From Carnegiea gigantea (lineage: Eukaryota; Streptophyta; Magnoliopsida; Caryophyllales; Cactaceae): a stretch of DNA of 64,000 bases. The notes beneath the pieces were generated by a model. That model was not told where the DNA came from. It saw only the letters and a program-made list of their open reading frames with translations, and did no database searches. The stretch spans positions 44,167 to 108,166 of the forward strand of contig JAKOGI010002461.1 in assembly GCA_029747015.1 (NCBI GenBank), read 5' to 3'. Positions 35,291-48,526 of this stretch are shown piece after piece (within the stretch, counting starts at the first letter, position 1; each line of letters starts with the position of its first letter). The translations under genes and the position numbers were made by a program.

Positions 35291-37636
35291 CTACGTATTG
35301 ATGGTGGATTGAATAAGAGCCTAACATGACTAGTTAGCTAGCACAGATGAAAAAAGACTTACTGTGATACATTCCCTTTGGCAACATCAACAGAGGATAT
35401 CCCAAGCACTCAAATCAAGGAATGAATTAAGAAACATAAAAATGGGTAATCCGATCTCAAAAGAAATGAGGGTTGCTATCACAAACATATGGAGAAAACT
35501 TAAATCTTGATGAATATGCCTTACTTCGTTAAGGAAATCATAAATAGGGGTTCCCCGAGCTAGTGGACATTAATGGACGAACATTCATGCAACTTCTCAA
35601 TATGGATTTCTACTTACAAAAATTTTCAAAAAAAAAGAAAAACAGGCAAAAGTAGGTCCAATGGCATGCCACCCACCTTAGGTAGCTTGTTGCTAGAATT
35701 AAAGCCTGCTCAGCATTGTCCACAATAATTTTGGATGCATAACAGATCATAAAATTGCCCCACTTTGTTGCCAAGAACCACTTAATGTTGCAACTTGTGC
35801 AAAAAAAGGAAGACAAAAAAACAATGATATAAGGGGGTCCACACAAGCCCGTAAAATCAAATAAAAACATAACGCGCTAGATACATGACATGTTTATGAT
35901 ACTAAGTGTTTGTTAATATTACCAGGAAAGTCCATTATATTGTTCAGCAATTCAAGTCTAACATCCTCATATGGAATTCATTCTGACTACCAAAATCTTG
36001 AAAATATGTGAAACATCACATTCACATGCAAATAAAGTAACTCTAAGAGATCTTCCCCTTTGCAGTCTTGCCTGTGCCATCATCATGCTTCCTTATCCAT
36101 ACAAGATTACAGGTCGTCTCCCCCTTGTTCTTCCTCCTCTTTAGGAAGGGTGGCTTTTATCCATTCCACATAAGCAAGGCTTATAAATAGGGTAGCTGGC
36201 ATGATAGACCTTGCCACCAATATGAGTTTGAGACATATTCTAGTCTATAACTTTGTCATCTTTGGGGATAAGGCATAATAGAGGTATACCTTAGAATGGT
36301 TTGTCTAAGACTCATATAGCAAGACAAATGACAAACAAATATATTAGTAGAGCTTTTAAGCCCTACGAGAGCAAGATAACTTCTGCCTCCCCTAGGAATT
36401 CTAAAGCAGCAAATGTGCCACTATTTGATGTTTCAAAAGATCATAGTTTTTAATGTTGAAAGAAGGGTTTCTACACCTCATCATTGTGGCACTCATAACA
36501 ACGCTTCTGCATGAGTAATGTTTTGGCTTATATCCCGATGAGTACACTTGACAAAAACACTATAAGAGCCAGTTCTATAAGACAAACAAATATAAGATCA
36601 CCGCCAAGAGAGCAGATGTGGACAAACCAATAAAATGTTTGAGACTTTAGCTGCAAAAGAAGAGGGCTTCCCATAAGATTATTGGCTAGGGTTACCACTG
36701 AGGCCGTCTAAGCACAAGATTGTCTTAGAAAAAGCAATGGGCATGTACGAGTCCCCCTTCACAAAAGTTAAACCCTCGCAGCTAATGAACAAGAATATGT
36801 TCACGAGATAAAAAGTAAGGACTTTTCTTCCCTTGTTGGCATGATAATCATCCTTAAACTCAAACATTAATCAACCAGTGATATATGAGAGATCGATGTC
36901 TTGACCGTAGCCTTTATCACATTATCCGCCCTAAACCATGTGAAGTTTGGATTAGGGGTGGTAGAAATTCGCATCTAGAGAAGGAGCCGCCACCATCTTA
37001 GTCTTAAAAAACCGTAAAAATAGGGGCAAATATATCTAACATATCTCCCTATCCTTAAAGCGGAATACATGGAGAGCTCGATCACAAAAGTTAGGTGTGC
37101 ATATTAGATCAGGTCAAACCTAACTTAAGAAACAGGGTTTAACCAAAAACATTCTAATGTTTTCACCTCAAAGGAAGACAAATTTTTGTAGCACATATTC
37201 ACCAACTCTTAAAATCACCAAACTTTCATGGAAAGGAGAACGAAACATTCAATTAAGGAGTCTTAATTTGTCTCAATTCACCACAAGATGTAGAAATAAG
37301 GAACAGTGGTTGAATATTTATGGTCGCCGACTGCCAGAACTTGTAGGAAACACCAAACCCCGGCAAAAAACAGGTGCCTGGACAAAGTAGCCTACTGCTA
37401 GCTCCTACTGACCTCCCGCTAGGTGTGAACATTATGAACTAGCTTTTGCACGTTTTCCTTTTTGGTGCTGCCTTCAGATCCAAAATTGTTTACTATGTAG
37501 GAGTTACCTAATTTGTAAATTTTTTTACTTTTTATTTGTACTTTCCTTTTTGATGTAAGTTATGCTGATTGGCATTAATAGTGGTTTTTTCCCCTTTTCG
37601 TAAGCCTCTTTCCTTCTTCTCTTTTCTTTTCTTTTC
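35291..37636. other. unassigned, probably 3' end of the Tat relic
   Basis: There is no recognisable coding domain. A TATA-like tataaatag lies near 36181. The stretch could include the Tat 3' noncoding region and LTR, but no matching copy was found upstream. Small frames (35610-35870, 36679-36867, 37157-37390) resemble nothing I know. Confidence 0.4.
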
Positions 37637-37965
37637 TGAAGAGTTAATATAACGAATCAAGAGTAAACGAATTTACCTTAATCTTGCATTGGAAGATGAT
37701 CAAACCTTGGTTTGAATAACTGGTCATGGAAGGAACTCACAATATGAAAAATCTTCACAATCCCACAGCCTAAGAGCCCTGGGGTTTTTTTACAGAAATC
37801 TCACTTTGGAGAACCCTCTATGTTTTTCTCTGATGTATTTACTTATAGACTGACCTCCCTTTTATATTAAAAGGATAGTCGAGGGTTACGGTTTCTAAGG
37901 TGACTTAAGTCATTGACCTATGAGGGCTACACCCCTTATGGGTGTATTAGGCCCTAAGTCCAACA
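37637..37965 (-). repeat. Copia 3' LTR
   Basis: Minus-strand start tgttggacttagggcctaat. It pairs with 44873-45187 throughout, with frequent point changes. Shared blocks include cacaatcccacag, gagccctggggttttt and aaggtgacttaagtcat. Confidence 0.92.
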
Positions 37966-39080
37966 TCTATTACTCACACATAAGGGAGTGCTTATTTCCA
38001 CCTTGAGAAAAACTTATTTTTCTTTTTACTTCTGCACAATCTTAATACTGGGCAAATAAGTAGTGTGACCAGCATACTTATGAAAGATCTATACTGTACA
38101 TCTGTTAGGAATATATAGCCCCTCGTCGAGAACCGCACATGAGTAGTTGGAAGTATGCAAGTACCCTACATCATTTCAATCTTATTAATATGTCTCACTT
38201 TGATCTCATCAATCCATCAAATTTTATATTCACAATTATGACCCATATGTTAGAACTGGTGCATCGGTGAATAGAAATTAATGAGATTTTGTGAATGATC
38301 TTCCTCTTCTCACGAGACTCTCGACCACATCCAACTTATTTTTCTAGACATGCTCTGCCAAACCAAATCATCACGATCCTTTGGCAATACACTAAGATAA
38401 CGAACATTGAATTGAGTCTCAAGCCACTGACTGGAGTCATGAGGGTACAAATATAAGGCCACAACCTTGTGGGTCTCACACAGCTATAAATAGAGATCCA
38501 ACTTATGTTAAGTCGATTGGTCGTCTCTTGCACACATGGCATGGAACATGTTCTACAGCATTCTTTCCTTTCCCATTGAGCGCATGTCTTTTGGTTCTTT
38601 AACCAAACTGGTGTGCAAATGTTATTTAGACACCATATTGTCCAAACTGAGTTCTCAAATCTACTCATTAACTTGAACTTCACATCTGACCTCTTTGAGG
38701 TAGATTAGGTAAAATCATTTTTACCAATATATTGTGATGACCTTCTGTCATTATCAAGGCGACATTCATAATTTTAAGTTGATAAGTTCTCATAATTATC
38801 CTTCTAATAATTCTACTTAAAATCTTATCTCATCTCCTATTAATACTCAAATCAATAGAGGCGGTTACCCGTGTGATACCTCAAGTCTACTCAACATACT
38901 TTTCACATTCAAGAACGCACACAACCATCCATGAATAAGAATGCATATTCAAGAATTCTAATAATAAGTATATACAAAATAAATTATTTTGAATTTCATA
39001 ATATTGGACAATCACTTTATGAACGTTAGGAAAACAATTGGTGAACAACATACCAATGCATAGTTGTCATCTATGAAGAC
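37966..39080 (-). other. Copia 3' noncoding region
   Basis: There is no domain between the end of RNase H and the LTR. The minus-strand frame 38336-38683 has no similarity I recognise. A weak purine tract, ctcaaggtggaaataagc, lies about 25 bp before the LTR. Confidence 0.5.
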
Positions 39081-41700
39081 TGTTAAGCTCTCATGTGCTT
39101 AATAAGCACATCCCCTTATCAAGGCTAGCTCAATGGCCCTACAACCATTTCCTTCGCAGGAAAGTACTTTACGTTCACTCTCTTTGTGTGCCACCATGTC
39201 ATTCACAAAAATTGAACCTCATGTCCAATCTATTTGGTCTTATGACAATACTTATGGTTCTTAGTAAATGTGATCACAACTTGAACCAGTAACCATTACT
39301 GGACAGTACTATTTGGTCCACTAACCAAATAATCCAAGTACCCCTTCAACCAAACAGATTCTTGCGCTTTTAAGGACAAAGCCACAAACTCTTCCTATAA
39401 TAAGGTAACATATGACTGGTTCTTCTCACTTTAGCACTATTGCTAAGTTAGGAGACATATTTGGAGGTTTATTTCTTATCTAAACTTGCCACAGTCGAGA
39501 CCATTGTATCCCTTTTGATGCAAGTTATAGCCTATGTGACACAAACGCATGATCGAAGAATCCCTTCAGGTTCCTCATGACTTAATTATCTACCGCTGTG
39601 CTAGTCTCAGGTCTAATTTATATCTATATAAAGATACCACATCTAATATGCAACACATCATGTGTTAGACTTCTAACGACCCCTGAAAAAGTAAGTTCTT
39701 CTTATTAGTCCTTTTCTGGTAGAGTATGACACATTTTATTGTAAGGTCTCACCTATGTTGATGTGAGTACTAAAGGGTTATAGTTGTGCATATTCGATTA
39801 TTCAAATATCTTTTGATGTCACTCTTTAGGAAAAAGAATAACCTCTTTGAATATTCTCTCAAAAACTTTATTTCAAGTGCATACGCTACTTTACCCATAT
39901 TAGTCATCTCAAAGTTAGATGATGACAAGGCCTTTTGCCTTACTTAGTGACTCTACAACATTTGTGGCGATTAGCAAGTCATCCACGTGTAACAACTTGA
40001 CTTCAAAATTGTTTTTGGACCTTTTTGGTGTTAATCACAGGGTAGCCACTAGAGATGACTACAAGTATACCAATCCATTGATGAGTCTTTGAGGTCATAA
40101 ATGACCACACATGTCCACTAACCTCATGTTGTGACCCTTTTCAGTGGAATGTCACTTAATCCTCTTTGAGATCAGTATTTGCACACTAATATGATGTGAC
40201 TTTAGGTCTAAACTAGCGATCATAGCTAGAGCAAGGTGAAACTATGATAAAGTACACAATAAAAGGGGAAAAAAAACTCTTTATAGTTAAACCTATCCGA
40301 TTGTGTGTACCCTTTTGCAACAAGTTGAGCCTAATGTCAACTGTGTCATTAGCCTTATAATCTAATAACCAGTATGTTCTCAAATAACTTTGTGTCTTAA
40401 AAGGTCAACTAACTATTCACCTTCATTTACTCCATTTTGTTTCCATTGGCTTAGTCCACTTGTCCTTAGAAGGGTCGAAAAGAGCATCTTTTCTTACTTC
40501 CATTCTGTAGGAATGTCATAAAACTTTCTTATACCTCATTGCCCAATTGGTATAGAGGAGTACTTTCTGACAACCATGTCTTAGTAGATATTCATATAAT
40601 CTCAAATCATTCCTCTTGGGATCGATTTTACTCCCACTCAAACCAAGACCAATTATCTTGCTCCCACTTAGAACAAGAATAGAATTTGCTCCTACTTAGA
40701 ACAAGAACAGGATCACTTTCATTTGCTCTTAATGATGAAGGGGGGTCTTGATGATAAACTTATTCATCATCAATTAAAACCCTCCCACTTGAATAAAGGG
40801 ATCCGATTTGGTTTGCAGAGCTAATAGAGATGCCTTAACCGATATCACCCTTTGGTTATCCATTCTTTAGAATGTGATGTATATTATTTAGGTTTTAGTT
40901 ACACTCCCACTGTCTTACAACCCAATGAATCAAAAAGCTTTCAAGGTTAGAGTATTCCATAAAAACGCTCTTCCCTGCCCCTTCGGCATTTCTATAGGAG
41001 GGGTTGTGTTCATGGGTTGTATACCCCTGAATTCCAAAGACTCTTGGGCTGGGCTCTAATCATAACCCATTTGGAGTGGTACCAACTTGCTCTACAAGCT
41101 CAAGGTTAAGATCACATATTGCAACAAAAGGAGATCTCCTTAACAGGAGATTCATAAATTTTGTGTAATTATTGATTCTACCATATCATCATTATGTTTT
41201 CTTTCTCCACAACAACATTTTGTTGTAGACGCTTCGGGATAGTTACCAAATAAACTATTCTCTTTTCATCACAATATCCACTAAGATAGTGCCGACAAAT
41301 ATTTTGTAATGATTTGGTGTTTGAGGCCTTAAACTCTTGGGTTTATTTGATTTTCAACCAAGGTCACATGTTTTCTAAAGCAACTTATCGCTTCAGACTC
41401 ATCTGAGGTCAAATAAATAAGACCAAATCAAGTGAAATGTGATGAAAAACATAGAAGCCCCATCCCTTATTATCACATTCACTGGATCATAAATGTTCAA
41501 ATGAACTACAATGGAAATAAGGCTCTTGGTAACCTTCAAAAAATTAAATGGTTTTCTTATTGTTTTTCCTGTTAGACTATGTTCACAAGTGGGTTAGTTC
41601 ACTTATATTTGCTAACAAATCTCATTTTTGCTAGCTTTTGCATATATATGCTTTTGATCCCTAGTCTAGCATGACAAATATACATTTCACATCATCATAA
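39080..41700 (-). pseudogene. Copia pol: pre-integrase, integrase, RT, RNase H, decayed
   Basis: Read on the minus strand: pre-integrase (NPLVNIV-QEKQ, near 41580-41650); integrase with SEAISCFRKHVTLVENQINP and downstream SALS, GNYPEASTTKC and GERKHNDDM (41160-41480; normally PGTPQQNGVAERRNRTLLDM); RT near 39800-40560 with SCYTWMTC for the YVDD strand, SSSNFEMTNMGKVAYALEIK and REYSKRLFF; then RNase H ending LWLKGYLDYLVSGP-type sequence and VNVKYFPAKEMVVGPLS near 39150-39180. These match the usual Copia order INT-RT-RH. Stops in every block show it is long dead. Confidence 0.85.
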
Positions 41701-42142
41701 TTATGTGAATACAGAAAAACAAATACTTGGATTAATGGAACAAATATCCAATCCATTACAACCAAACCATTTCTAATAAAGTAGAACCAAAACTAAAGGT
41801 ATTCTTAAAAGAAAACTAACTAGGCTTCAATGCAATGAAGATAGTCAAATAAAACGAGAGTAGCATCATTATTCCAATAAAACTTAGGCACAAGTAGGTT
41901 ATCACATAGGATAGGGTATCGACCGCTATGCAGGACTAGCTTGCACTAACAACTGCACTGTTGTTGTCTCCATCGAACCATGCAATAACCCGTTGGAAGC
42001 CCAATAAAGTTTCTTAGTTCCTAACTCTTTGGTTCAAATTTCTGAACGTATGATCCACATAGGATTAACTTCAGATAGAAGAATACAATTAGCAACACAA
42101 TAGCCACTAGGAGATATTGCTAAGTACCTTCTTGAGCTCAGT

Positions 42143-43090
42143 GCAATCATGAGCATGGTGACCCATTTGGTCACAGTTGAGGCACTTAGATTGTATTAAA
42201 TCTTTTTTCCTTATACTTTCTTCGTTGTCTTGTTGGTCATGCTAAGTTCCATATTTGAATGAGCCTTGCCAATCTAGTTCCTTAGGTCCTGCCCTTTAGA
42301 ACCATTCCTTGAATTAGAGGTTGACATGTGCACTTCTGCACTTGTCACTTCAACGGCCTCTCACTGCTCCTCTTCTAACTCTAGTCTTCATCTGATGTCC
42401 TCGAAAGTAATGATGTACTTAGTTCAGGACAGGGCTATTTTAATATAACCCTAATTATTGGGCAAGGAACGGATCACGACATGAACTTGTTGCTCATCAG
42501 TCAATTCATAGCCCATTTCAGCCAATTCACTAACCATATTTGACATGTGCCTCAAGTGTTCCCTTATGGAGATATATGGACTCTTCTTATAATTGTCAAA
42601 CCTAATGACGAGAGACCTAAGTCTGGCAGTTGTAGTAGCTGAGGTTATGCTTCTAAAACACAAAAGTTTTACAATCAGCACAAAAGCACACATACGTCTA
42701 ATATTTTAGCGTACACATATCCATGTAACTTGGCTATAACTGCTAGAGTTAATATGCATTAGTATAGACCTTAGAGTCGAAAGTAAACGTACATTTCCCG
42801 ATCATCATCATAGGAATGAATGTTTTAATGCATTTAACTTTGTCGTTTCATTCCAAGTTACCAGAACACCTAACTCACATTGAAATATTCTAAAAGAAAT
42901 TCTCAAATTTCTAATCAAAGAGGATATGCCAACCTCAAGAGTATTTCAAGAAAGTTTTAACATATATCCATAAATATATGAAATTGGATTTAATCATTTT
43001 AGGCATAATTTGCAAAATAAAATTCTCAACAACATATTTTTGAGAAATTTCAATGCCCTCTCACCTAACTTATTTAGGGAGGGTACATGT
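42143..43090 (-). pseudogene. Copia gag with intact zinc knuckle
   Basis: The frame 42693-42451 reads TTARLRSLVIRFDNYKKSPY then SIREHLRHMSNMVSELAEMG and YELTDEQQVHVVIRSLP, a clear UBN2-type Copia gag core. Downstream, KCLNCDQMGHHAHDCTEL encodes a complete C-X2-C-X4-H-X4-C knuckle (42143-42184), which would bind the genomic RNA. The N-terminal part is decayed (a WNDKVKCIKTFIPMMM-like piece near 42800-42860). Confidence 0.88.
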
Positions 43091-44856
43091 ATAAATTTTA
43101 TAGGTGCACTATATGAAACATATTCTTGTAATATGTAACGTAATATTTCATGAATTTCAATCAAGCATATTTACACTTATTACATGTAGCATGAAATTCA
43201 ATTGAAAACAAATGAGTTAAATATCATAAAGATTTCATAATATTTTCAACCAAAATAATCTCAATGATATTAAACCAACGTGCTCCTATTTCTTATGAAA
43301 TTCAATAGAATGAAATATGCTCAAAATAAAAGATTCTCTAAGAATCACATAATATTTCATTCTCAAAATAATTATATCAAGCATCATAAATATATATACC
43401 CACAGAAAGAGAATATTTGAGAAATCTTATAAGAGATTTCAATCAAATAATATAAATTCATATGCCCAAAAATAAAACATAAATTAACCCTTACAGTCAA
43501 TTCAGTCACCTCTTTAGCCAACAAGTCAATCATTTTGGTCAACCCAGGTCAACAGTCAAGCTCTTAGTAGTCCAGTCAAACCCCCATTGACTTTTTATTT
43601 AGTTGTAAGTATTTTTTTTTTTTTGAAAATGCCACACCTCATTTCAGAGCCCCTGGGTCACATGCGTTGCACGTGGGGGCAGCCAGCAGCCCCAACAGAC
43701 AATGTCTCGACCCGGATAGCTAAGAAACGGGTCACACAACCCGTGCATCAATCCGACACCCAAAAACACGTTTTTCACTCAAATTGATCCAATCAAATCA
43801 CTGGGATTCGTTTAAACTTGTTTAGGAATGATTTGGACAACGAATTTGCGAAAAATGGGCAAAAAACGATCCTAAAATCGAGCTTCATTGGCTAAAAAGT
43901 GGCGCAACGCACTAGTGACTTTTGCCGAATTCTAAACAAGTTACGACGAATTTGCAATGTAGTTCAAAGGGCTTTTGTTCATAACTTCATGGGTAATGAA
44001 AGGCACAAAGAAATTGCAAGAAACAATGGTCACAAATGGATCAAAATTGAGTTTAAAACATGAAGCCTAACACTAGAATCTTCCGACGAACGAACACCAA
44101 AATTTTCCGACAAACGAACACCAAATTCCGCTACATATGACAAATTGGTTTAGGGATTTTTCTCATGATGATGTTGTAAAATTTTTTTATAAATCAATTT
44201 CTTGAATTAATCATCAACATTGATTAAAATTAAAAAAAATGACAATTCAAAATCATGAACCCTAACCATCAAACTCGCCGGCAATGCTTTGCAAAATTTT
44301 AGCCAAATTTTAGGTCTATTCTCGGAATTGGCGGAGGGCTTTGACTCAGAATTTTATGGGTAACAAAATAAACAAATCAATTGAAGGAAATAATGGCCAC
44401 AAATGATTGAAATCGAATTGCATATGTTTGACCCAAACCCTAAAATTCGCGACTCATACTTTGAAAGAATTTGGGCAAATTTTCGATTAAACCTAACAAT
44501 AAGTTGAGGGATTTTAATCTAAATCAAATGAGCAAGGCAACCCATGCATTAATTTGCAAGTTAATTGAACAAAATGATGAATTGAGAAATCGAATTAGGG
44601 TTTTGAACACGATGAACCCTACAACTTCATTCCCTAATTACTTGCAATATATATGCCCAACCAAACCATGCATATAATATATCAAATTAAAGCTCCTTTC
44701 AAGCTCTATTAGAATCTAGAATTGCGTGACAATTCACTAATGATTGACACATGGGATAATGGCATGAAATTTCGAGCATAAAAACCAATAAATTGAATTG
44801 TTTGGCACGAAGTTCAATAAATTCTCTATAAGTAACCCAACCAGGAAACAAGGTGA
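43091..44856 (-). other. long Copia leader with internal duplication
   Basis: A noncoding interval of about 1.7 kb lies between gag and the primer site. It contains a T-run at 43610-43624 and an imperfect direct duplication: gggctttt..cataacttcatgggtaa (43968 onward) and gggctttgactcagaatttt (44336 onward), each followed by related sequence (aaacaatggtcacaaatgg; aaataatggccacaaatga). It could be an unrecognised nested insertion. Confidence 0.55.
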
Positions 44857-44858
44857 TT

Positions 44859-44871
44859 GGCTCTGATACCA
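44859..44871 (-). other. Copia primer binding site, initiator tRNA-Met
   Basis: On the minus strand tggtatcagagcc is a perfect match to the plant initiator tRNA-Met complement, adjacent to the 5' LTR. Confidence 0.92.
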
Positions 44872-44872
44872 A

Positions 44873-45187
44873 TAAAGGAGTTAATATAATGAATTAAACG
44901 TAAATGAATTTATTTTAATCCTGCAGTGAAAGATGATCAAAACTTGGTTTGAATCTAACTCACAATATGAAGAACCTTCACAATCCCACAGTCAAAGAGC
45001 CCTGGGGTTTTGTGTAGAAATCTCACTTTAGAGAACCCTTTATATTTTTCTCTAATGTATTTCCTCATAGACTAATCTCCCTTTTATATTAGAAGGACAA
45101 TCAAGGGTTAGGGTTTCTGAGGTGACTTAAGTCATCGACCTATTAGGACTGCACCCCTTATGGATGTATTAGGCCTTAAGTCCAACA
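44873..45187 (-). repeat. Copia 5' LTR
   Basis: It pairs with 37637-37965. Minus-strand start tgttggacttaaggcctaat; TSD ttttc follows at 45188-45192. Confidence 0.9.
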
Positions 45188-45411
45188 TTTTCTTTGCCCT
45201 TTGCACATCAAGCTAGCCCATATTTTTCTTTGTGAAACATGGAGAGGGAATAGGCTTATAGCCCATCGTGTTTGAACCTTTACTTGTGCACCCAATTCCC
45301 AAATAAAAATATGGGCCCTTTTTTTATAAGAAAATGTACACAACGTTTTAGTGGAAATTGTAAACATTAATGCAATTAAACACATACAGTTCTATGATTA
45401 CAAAATCCCCA

Positions 45412-45461
45412 AATATATATATATATACATATATATATATACATACATACATATATATATA

Positions 45462-45521
<60 letters not shown>
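45412..45521. repeat. (TA)n microsatellite with TACA interruptions
   Basis: About 110 bp of almost pure TA dinucleotide. Apparent Ile/Tyr frames are artefacts of the dinucleotide. Confidence 0.97.
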
Positions 45522-45525
<4 letters not shown>

Positions 45526-46165
45526 AACCAAGTCCATCCATCAAGGAGCGTTCCCCCTACTCATGATAAATGTGAATCTCCTTAATCCTTGGCTGCAGTC
45601 CTAAGGTGTCTAGCATAATAGTTTTGTAACACCACCACAATGCTGCAAATTTGAAGAGGGGATGAGGGAAGAGTGTGATCCATGAGCATTGAGGCGTCCT
45701 ATATGAGGACATGGCATGGTGAAGTACCGTCTAGCCATCCTCCTAATGTCCTCGAATTGCATGGGGTCTACCCTTGCCACCAATGGGTGGAGTAAATGAA
45801 GAACCACCTTACTCTTTGAAAAGTATCATCTTGGCATCCTTCACGCAAATTCTTAAATTCTCTGAGGACTCACTCTTAGAAAATGATACAATTGACTCCA
45901 CTGTAGGCTCAATGGGGGGTCCTCGGCCCTAGCAGACAAATTAGGGCTTTTAAAGCCCTATGTAACACCCTATTGTATAATGATCTTAATTTTTCTAATG
46001 TTGCATTAGTTATATCATTATGCACATTTACCAGAGTAGTGGGCCGCACAAAATTTATGAGTAGTGGGCCGCATAGAATTTATGGTATTACAAAGAAGCC
46101 CAAATCGAGCAATTTATATGATCATCGCTTTTTAAAAACAAAATTTAATTGCAAATAATTATGTA

Positions 46166-46167
<2 letters not shown>

Positions 46168-46208
<41 letters not shown>

Positions 46209-46217
46209 TATATATAG

Positions 46218-46265
<48 letters not shown>

Positions 46266-46282
46266 TGCATATATACATATAC

Positions 46283-46332
<50 letters not shown>

Positions 46333-46336
46333 TACG

Positions 46337-46394
<58 letters not shown>
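46168..46394. repeat. (TA)n microsatellite
   Basis: About 227 bp of TA dinucleotide with rare ATGC, AGAT and TACG interruptions, self-complementary and hairpin-prone. Confidence 0.97.
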
Positions 46395-46396
<2 letters not shown>

Positions 46397-48526
46397 GCAT
46401 TTAAGAATTCATATGCACCTAAACAATACCATGAACAAACAGAGCTAATTTGATTTCTTAACAATTAAGTATTATACAATAAAAATAAAATATAATAGAA
46501 AAAGTTCAATTAATGACAGCCAAATGCATGGTCAAGTAATGCACCATATGGCAACTTAGATAAAGTGATAAGGTCAATTTTTGATTTGATGTGAAGAAAA
46601 GGAATTGAGAAAAACAGGAGGAAAGAAGCAAAATTTGTGGATTAAACATCAGCCATTTGTATGGTTATAAATTCAAGCATTTGGATAAAAGTTTTGGATG
46701 AGTTTGAATTAAATTCAATAAGACAAAAATTAAAAGAAATTTAAAAAAAAGAAAAGAAAAGGAAGAAAAGTAGGTATGCAACTAATGGAGGGAAATAAGC
46801 AGTTTTCTTTAAGCTATGTTCAAAAAGAGTTGGTAATTAACTCATCTCAACTCCTCTATTACTTACTCATCCCACCTTTTCCTATAAAGTCAACTGCCAC
46901 CAGGACCAAGCGTTGGATGCCACCTTGTAGCCGCACCGCTATCTTTTGGTGCCACCATAGGCCATGTTCACTCCTCTTCTCATCTCTTCCCCTCAAGGTT
47001 TACTCCCTTTTCATCAAGATTTAAATTTAATCTAAATATCAAATGTGACTAAATTCTTTGGATAATTATATTTGAAATTGATTCATGTAAATAAAGCATG
47101 CTCTATTAAGGAACTAAGCTTGTATATCGGTTAATTTGAGAGTAAAGCACATGGTAGAGAGTTTACACCTTTTGTGAAAGTGAAGTCATTAGAAAGCCTT
47201 GGATTACCCCCCCAAAAAAAAATGTTAACCAATACAATGGAGATTGAACAATTACACTATTGGGTTTAACTTGGTGGAATCTTAATTGTTGGAGCAAATT
47301 AAGCAACTCATGATTTGTAATTCCATTTTGGAAGATGGTTCGAAATGATAATGCAAATCATGTTGCTTTAATTTGGGATGCATGCAAATCATGTTGAGCA
47401 AGTTATGCTTGAGGGCATTTGGCTGAAGAATGGACTTCTTTCTAGATTTGGTTATGAATAGGCCAAGTAGAAAGGTCTCACTAGTTGAGTGAGTTGGGTG
47501 TGTAACATGATAGTACATAGTGGAGAATTTTAGTGTTTAAAGGAGATTCTTGTGTTTTAAAACAAGATTGCTAAGCTAGGTGAGCATGTCGTTCAGGTGT
47601 CAAGAAAGAGGTTTAACTATCTAGCTTGGCATTTAACAGACATTTGAGAGTGTTAAATGATTAAACCTAACTAATTGATTGAGTTTTAACCCAATCAATG
47701 ACCAATTTGTGGAGTTAGTCTAAAGATGTTCAAACATAATAAATTTATTCAAGGAGTATAAGTGTTACTTCGTGTTTTGTTGGTTAAGAGAGTCCTCAAG
47801 TATGAGTCAATAGACATCTTATACTTAGTGCGAAGTATACTTAACTTAATGTGTTCATGAGGAAGAGCTAATGGATAAAATATAAAATAAGGGAATCTAA
47901 GCATCACAAGGCAAAGTAAGGTCTTAATGGACCTAGTTCAAGTTGTATTCAATTAACCATATTGAGGTAAAAAAGGTTTATTAGGCTTTGGAGAGAGCTA
48001 AGTGAAGGACAACATGCATGAGAACTAAGACTCTACTAGTTTCACTAAATATGTGATAGTCTAACCAACTTTAGGGATTATACAGGACTAATAACATGAG
48101 AAAGCGGCAAATGATATGTGATATTATAGATTAGAGTTTGCTTGAGTTATTGAAATGGGTCCATCAACAAAGGGAAGTTTCTTCGTCAAGGTAAACCTCA
48201 CAAAGGAAACTTATAATTATAACATACTGCTGCCGCAAAGACTTATAAGTTAAAGAGGTGACTATTGTGCAAGAGCAGAGCTTTAAAAGTAATTTTTCAT
48301 GAACAAATAATCGATATCTAACTTTTACAGAAACAAAATCTATGGCTTAGAAGGAAACTCTCCAAATACATTGTTACGTATACCCTTTACTAAAGATAAC
48401 TATTTAACTAAAATTGAACTGCCATAATACTTTTTATCGTATACATTACCATGACACTATATATGATTAATTCACTATATCGTATCAGTTAACATTTCTG
48501 ACTCAGATAGGATAGTAGTCATATTT

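Larger units (their letters stand above)
37637..45187 (-). mobile_element. Copia LTR retrotransposon, complete structure, inactive
   Basis: LTRs of about 0.32 kb (37637-37965 and 44873-45187), a perfect initiator tRNA-Met primer site, and gag, zinc knuckle, integrase, RT and RNase H remnants in Copia order on the minus strand, with a perfect 5-bp TSD ttttc (37632-37636 and 45188-45192). Stops and shifts run through all domains. The distance from primer site to recognisable gag is unusually long (about 1.7-2 kb), see findings. Confidence 0.92.
45193..48526. other. unassigned, with two TA microsatellites
   Basis: Apart from the TA arrays listed separately I see no coding domain and no LTR pair. 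Frames at 45610-45807, 46776-47024 and 47282-47518 resemble nothing I know. Confidence 0.45.

Noticed and set aside
35291..37636. The Tat 3' LTR
   Set aside because: A TATA-like site and noncoding sequence are present, but no matching 5' copy was found between 12500 and 13860, so I do not call it.
38336..38683. A 115-codon minus-strand frame as part of Copia RNase H
   Set aside because: RNase H ends near 39150 on the minus strand. This frame lies beyond it in the 3' noncoding region and has no similarity I recognise.
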